From Tubiluchus corallicola (lineage: Eukaryota > Priapulida > Priapulimorpha > Priapulimorphida > Tubiluchidae), in NCBI GenBank assembly GCA_030141605.1, contig JAQGDQ010001126.1, forward strand, positions 40,001-60,764: a stretch of DNA of 20,764 bases, given 5' to 3'. Both the position numbers and the translations under genes were made by a program. A model generated the notes under the pieces. The model did not search any database, had not been told where the DNA came from, and worked only from the letters and a program-made list of their open reading frames with translations. Positions 18,766 through 20,764 of this stretch are shown one piece after another. The number at the start of each line of letters is the position of its first letter. Position 1 is the first letter of the stretch.

Positions 18766-19504
18766 TCTTCCTCTTTCAGATGAGCTATATATCTCCTTCC
18801 GAGAGTCACACTAAGCGCCGCTAGAACGTTTTTCCGCATGTTGTTTGACCAAAATTTCGAAAAAATCCGGAGTTGGGTCCGGGAAAACGCCCGTTACAGG
18901 ACGCCGTGGCCCTCTCGCGAATTCTAAATACGCACACTACACCCACCGCTGAACGGGCTATCTATCCATACCCAGCACCACCCATGGCCCGTTCCTGTTC
19001 TCCAGATCTCAGACGTATAACTTTTGCTAAAAACGGCCGAAAAATGACCATTTTTGGAGGTTTTTCGCCCCCCGTTCCTCCCGGTGGGCCCGATTCGAAA
19101 AATATAACCCCAATGGCACAACACTAGATCGAGACCTTTCGCTTGATGTATAGATCGCCGCAAATGGTGCCGCCGTCCGAGCTGTAGCCTCGAATCTTAT
19201 ATATATATATATACCAGTAGAATTAATATATACGATAATATTATATATAATTTTTATATAATACTAACACATGCAAATATTAAATTTACATAGAAGGCCT
19301 AATGATTCCACTATGTAAAAGTACGCATATTAACACTTTGAAGCAACGTCGCCCAAAAAATATAAATAAACAATTTTTTTAGCTTCTTGCAGATTTTTAA
19401 ACTATACTAGAATAAATAACGTTCCTAGTCCATGAAATCACCCCAGAAAATTACTATTTCGGCAATTTCCTAAAAAATGCAGAACATATGGGAATAACTC
19501 TACA
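18766..19504 (-). repeat. Repeat E, copy 2 (within the right arm)
   Basis: Reverse complement of copy 1, identical where compared except for a cluster of four substitutions in eight bases at 18778-18784. Copy 3 agrees there with copy 1 (CTCTTTAGAAAG), so the change arose in this copy. Confidence 0.9.
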
Positions 19505-19558
19505 CAGGAATTGTTTCAGAAAAGCTATAATATGACAATGGTATGAATAGAAACCTAC

Positions 19559-19701
19559 TGTAGTATGGAACACTGTATCCCGGCCACCTTTATACCAAGA
19601 CGATGACGGCTACCTATATCAAGATTCTCCCCCTGTATTGAGATGACCGTTCCACCAGCTTTAGGTCCAAAAGTTGGGTAAGCAGAATAGATGCTTGCTT
19701 T
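19559..19701 (-). pseudogene. Antisense duplicate of receptor exon 8
   Basis: The reverse complement of 13587-13729 with both splice sites and adjacent intron sequence. I found no difference from the functional exon. It lies in intron 10 on the strand opposite to the gene, so it cannot be spliced into the same transcript in sense orientation. It can pair with exon 8 in the pre-mRNA. It is not a retrocopy, because intron flanks are included. Confidence 0.92.
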
Positions 19702-19707
19702 CTGTTA

Positions 19708-20041
19708 CAATAAAAATGAATATTATATTCCATTTTGCAGGAACAATGTTGACAGATACTTTTTAAAATTTTCTGCTCCAAATCAATGGAATAAAATATC
19801 AATTTACGTCACAAAACATCGAAAGTTATTTGGCTTTAAAAGATATATGAAATCTCTTCTGCTCAAATCTTACTTATAATGCATTTCTGGGTTTTGCCGA
19901 TAGTCATCGTAAATCCTGCGACTGGTTACTTTGCAGTTTGCATTTTCATACTTTTGCATCGTGTCTCTGCTGAACTTCTTTCTAATTCATTTCTTTTCTC
20001 TTTTTCTCTATCTATGTCTATTATTTTATCGTAACTACTCC
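19708..20041 (+). mobile_element. LINE fragment duplicated in the right arm
   Basis: Reverse complement of 13247-13580: the C-terminal LINE motif (FSAPNQWNKIS and KRYMKSLLLKSYL, frame ending near 19879) now reads on the plus strand, followed by the first part of its 3' untranslated sequence. It is cut at 20041 by the arm boundary, so the simple-repeat tail is absent. Confidence 0.75.
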
Positions 20042-20764
20042 TGTAGAGTTATTCCCATATGTTCTGCATTTTTAGGAAATTGCCGAAATAGTAATTTTCT
20101 GGGGTGATTTCTATGGATAGGAACGTTATTTATTCTAGTATAGTTTAAAATCTGTAAGAAGCTAAAAAAATTGTTTATTTATATTTTTTGGGCGATGTTG
20201 TTTCAAAGTGTTAATATGCGTACTTTTACGTGGTGGAATCATTAGCCTTCTATGTAAATTTAATATTTGCATGTTTTAGTATTATATAAAAATTATATAT
20301 AATATTATCGTATATATTAATTCTACTGGTATATATATATATATATATATTCGAGGCTACAGTTGTCGTGGCACCATTTGCGGCGATCTATATAGCAAAC
20401 GAAAGGTCTCGATCTAGTGATTTGCCATTGCAGTTTTATTTTTCGAATCGGGCCCACCGGGAGGAACGGGGGGCGAAAAACCTCCAAAAATGGCCATTTT
20501 TTGCAAAAGTTATACGTCTGAGATCTGGAGAACGGGAACGGGCTGGGGGTGGTGCTGGCTATGGATAGATAGCCCGTTCAGCGGTGGATGTAGTAGGCGT
20601 ATTTAGAATTCGCGAGAGGGCCACGGCGTCCCGTAATGGGCATTTTCCCGGACCCAACTCCGGATTTTTTCGAAATTTTGGTCAAACAACATGCGGAAAA
20701 ACGTTCTAGCGGCGCCTGGTGGGACTCTCTGAAGGAGATATACAGCTCTTTAGAAAGAGGAAGA
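20042..20764 (+). repeat. Repeat E, copy 3 (runs off the window)
   Basis: Direct-orientation relative of 13784-14522, recognisable along its whole length but clearly diverged: substitutions, a longer (TA)n run, one-base indels and an ~11-bp deletion in the GC-rich block. It begins exactly where the inverted-repeat arm ends. The short frame at 20368-20568 lies in it and differs from the frames of copy 1. Confidence 0.85.

Larger units (their letters stand above)
18034..20041 (-). repeat. Right arm of the 2.0-kb inverted repeat
   Basis: Reverse complement of 13247-15254 without net indels. In order it contains four to five units of the 92-bp minisatellite (18034-18463), repeat E copy 2, a full antisense copy of exon 8 and part of the LINE in plus orientation. 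Mismatches seen by eye are at 18303, 18306, 18778, 18779, 18781 and 18784; other stretches compared are identical. The near identity implies a very recent duplication, active gene conversion, or an assembly error. Confidence 0.96.
17879..20764 (+). other. Intron 10 (incomplete)
   Basis: Begins with GTAAAC and runs off the window. It consists of a short 55-bp tandem repeat, the right arm of the 2.0-kb inverted repeat and a third copy of repeat E. No further exon of the receptor was found; the copy of exon 8 inside it is on the wrong strand. Confidence 0.8.

Overview
The window is AT-rich, intron-dense eukaryotic DNA from an invertebrate metazoan. The evidence is one gene split into short exons with consistent GT/AG borders and phases, intronic hAT miniature elements with 8-bp target duplications, antisense fragments of non-LTR retrotransposons, a tRNA-derived SINE, and minisatellites (one carrying CTAACC telomere-like hexamers). 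The phylum cannot be settled from this sequence.

The only host gene I can support runs left to right from 3043 to 17878. It is an internal piece of a sema-domain cell-surface receptor: ten exons, 1,704 nt, 568 codons, open throughout and joining in phase. It covers the C-terminal half of the sema propeller (exons 1-4 of the window), one eight-cysteine PSI module (exon 5), two IPT/TIG domains (exons 6-7 and 8-9) and the first part of a third (exons 9-10). A single PSI followed directly by tandem canonical IPT domains is the layout of the MET/RON receptor tyrosine kinases. Plexins instead have a PSI-IPT-PSI-IPT alternation. I therefore call it MET/RON-like, with plexin as the alternative. The signal peptide, the N-terminal sema blades, the transmembrane segment and the cytoplasmic part lie outside the window.

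Layout. Positions 1-3042: non-coding, probably an upstream intron, with a pogo/Tigger-like transposon end, part of a dispersed repeat and hAT MITE copy 1. 3043-7636: sema and PSI exons, with two ~120-bp tandem arrays, a trinucleotide repeat and a LINE fragment in the introns. 7637-11211: IPT1 exons, with MITE copies 2 and 3 and a second LINE fragment. 11212-13586: intron 7, with a 26-bp minisatellite and a third antisense LINE that ends almost at the exon 8 acceptor. 13587-17878: exons 8-10. 17879-20764: intron 10, mostly duplicated sequence.

The most striking structure is a ~2.0-kb, almost perfect, gap-free inverted repeat: 13247-15254 and 18034-20041 (left plus right coordinate always equals 33288). 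The left arm contains exon 8 with flanking intron. The right arm is its reverse complement inside intron 10 and so carries a complete antisense copy of exon 8. Exons 9 and 10 lie in the 2.8-kb loop between the arms. A pre-mRNA from this locus could fold into a very long duplex. Immediately after the right arm a third, diverged and directly oriented copy of an unidentified repeat (called repeat E here) starts and runs off the window.
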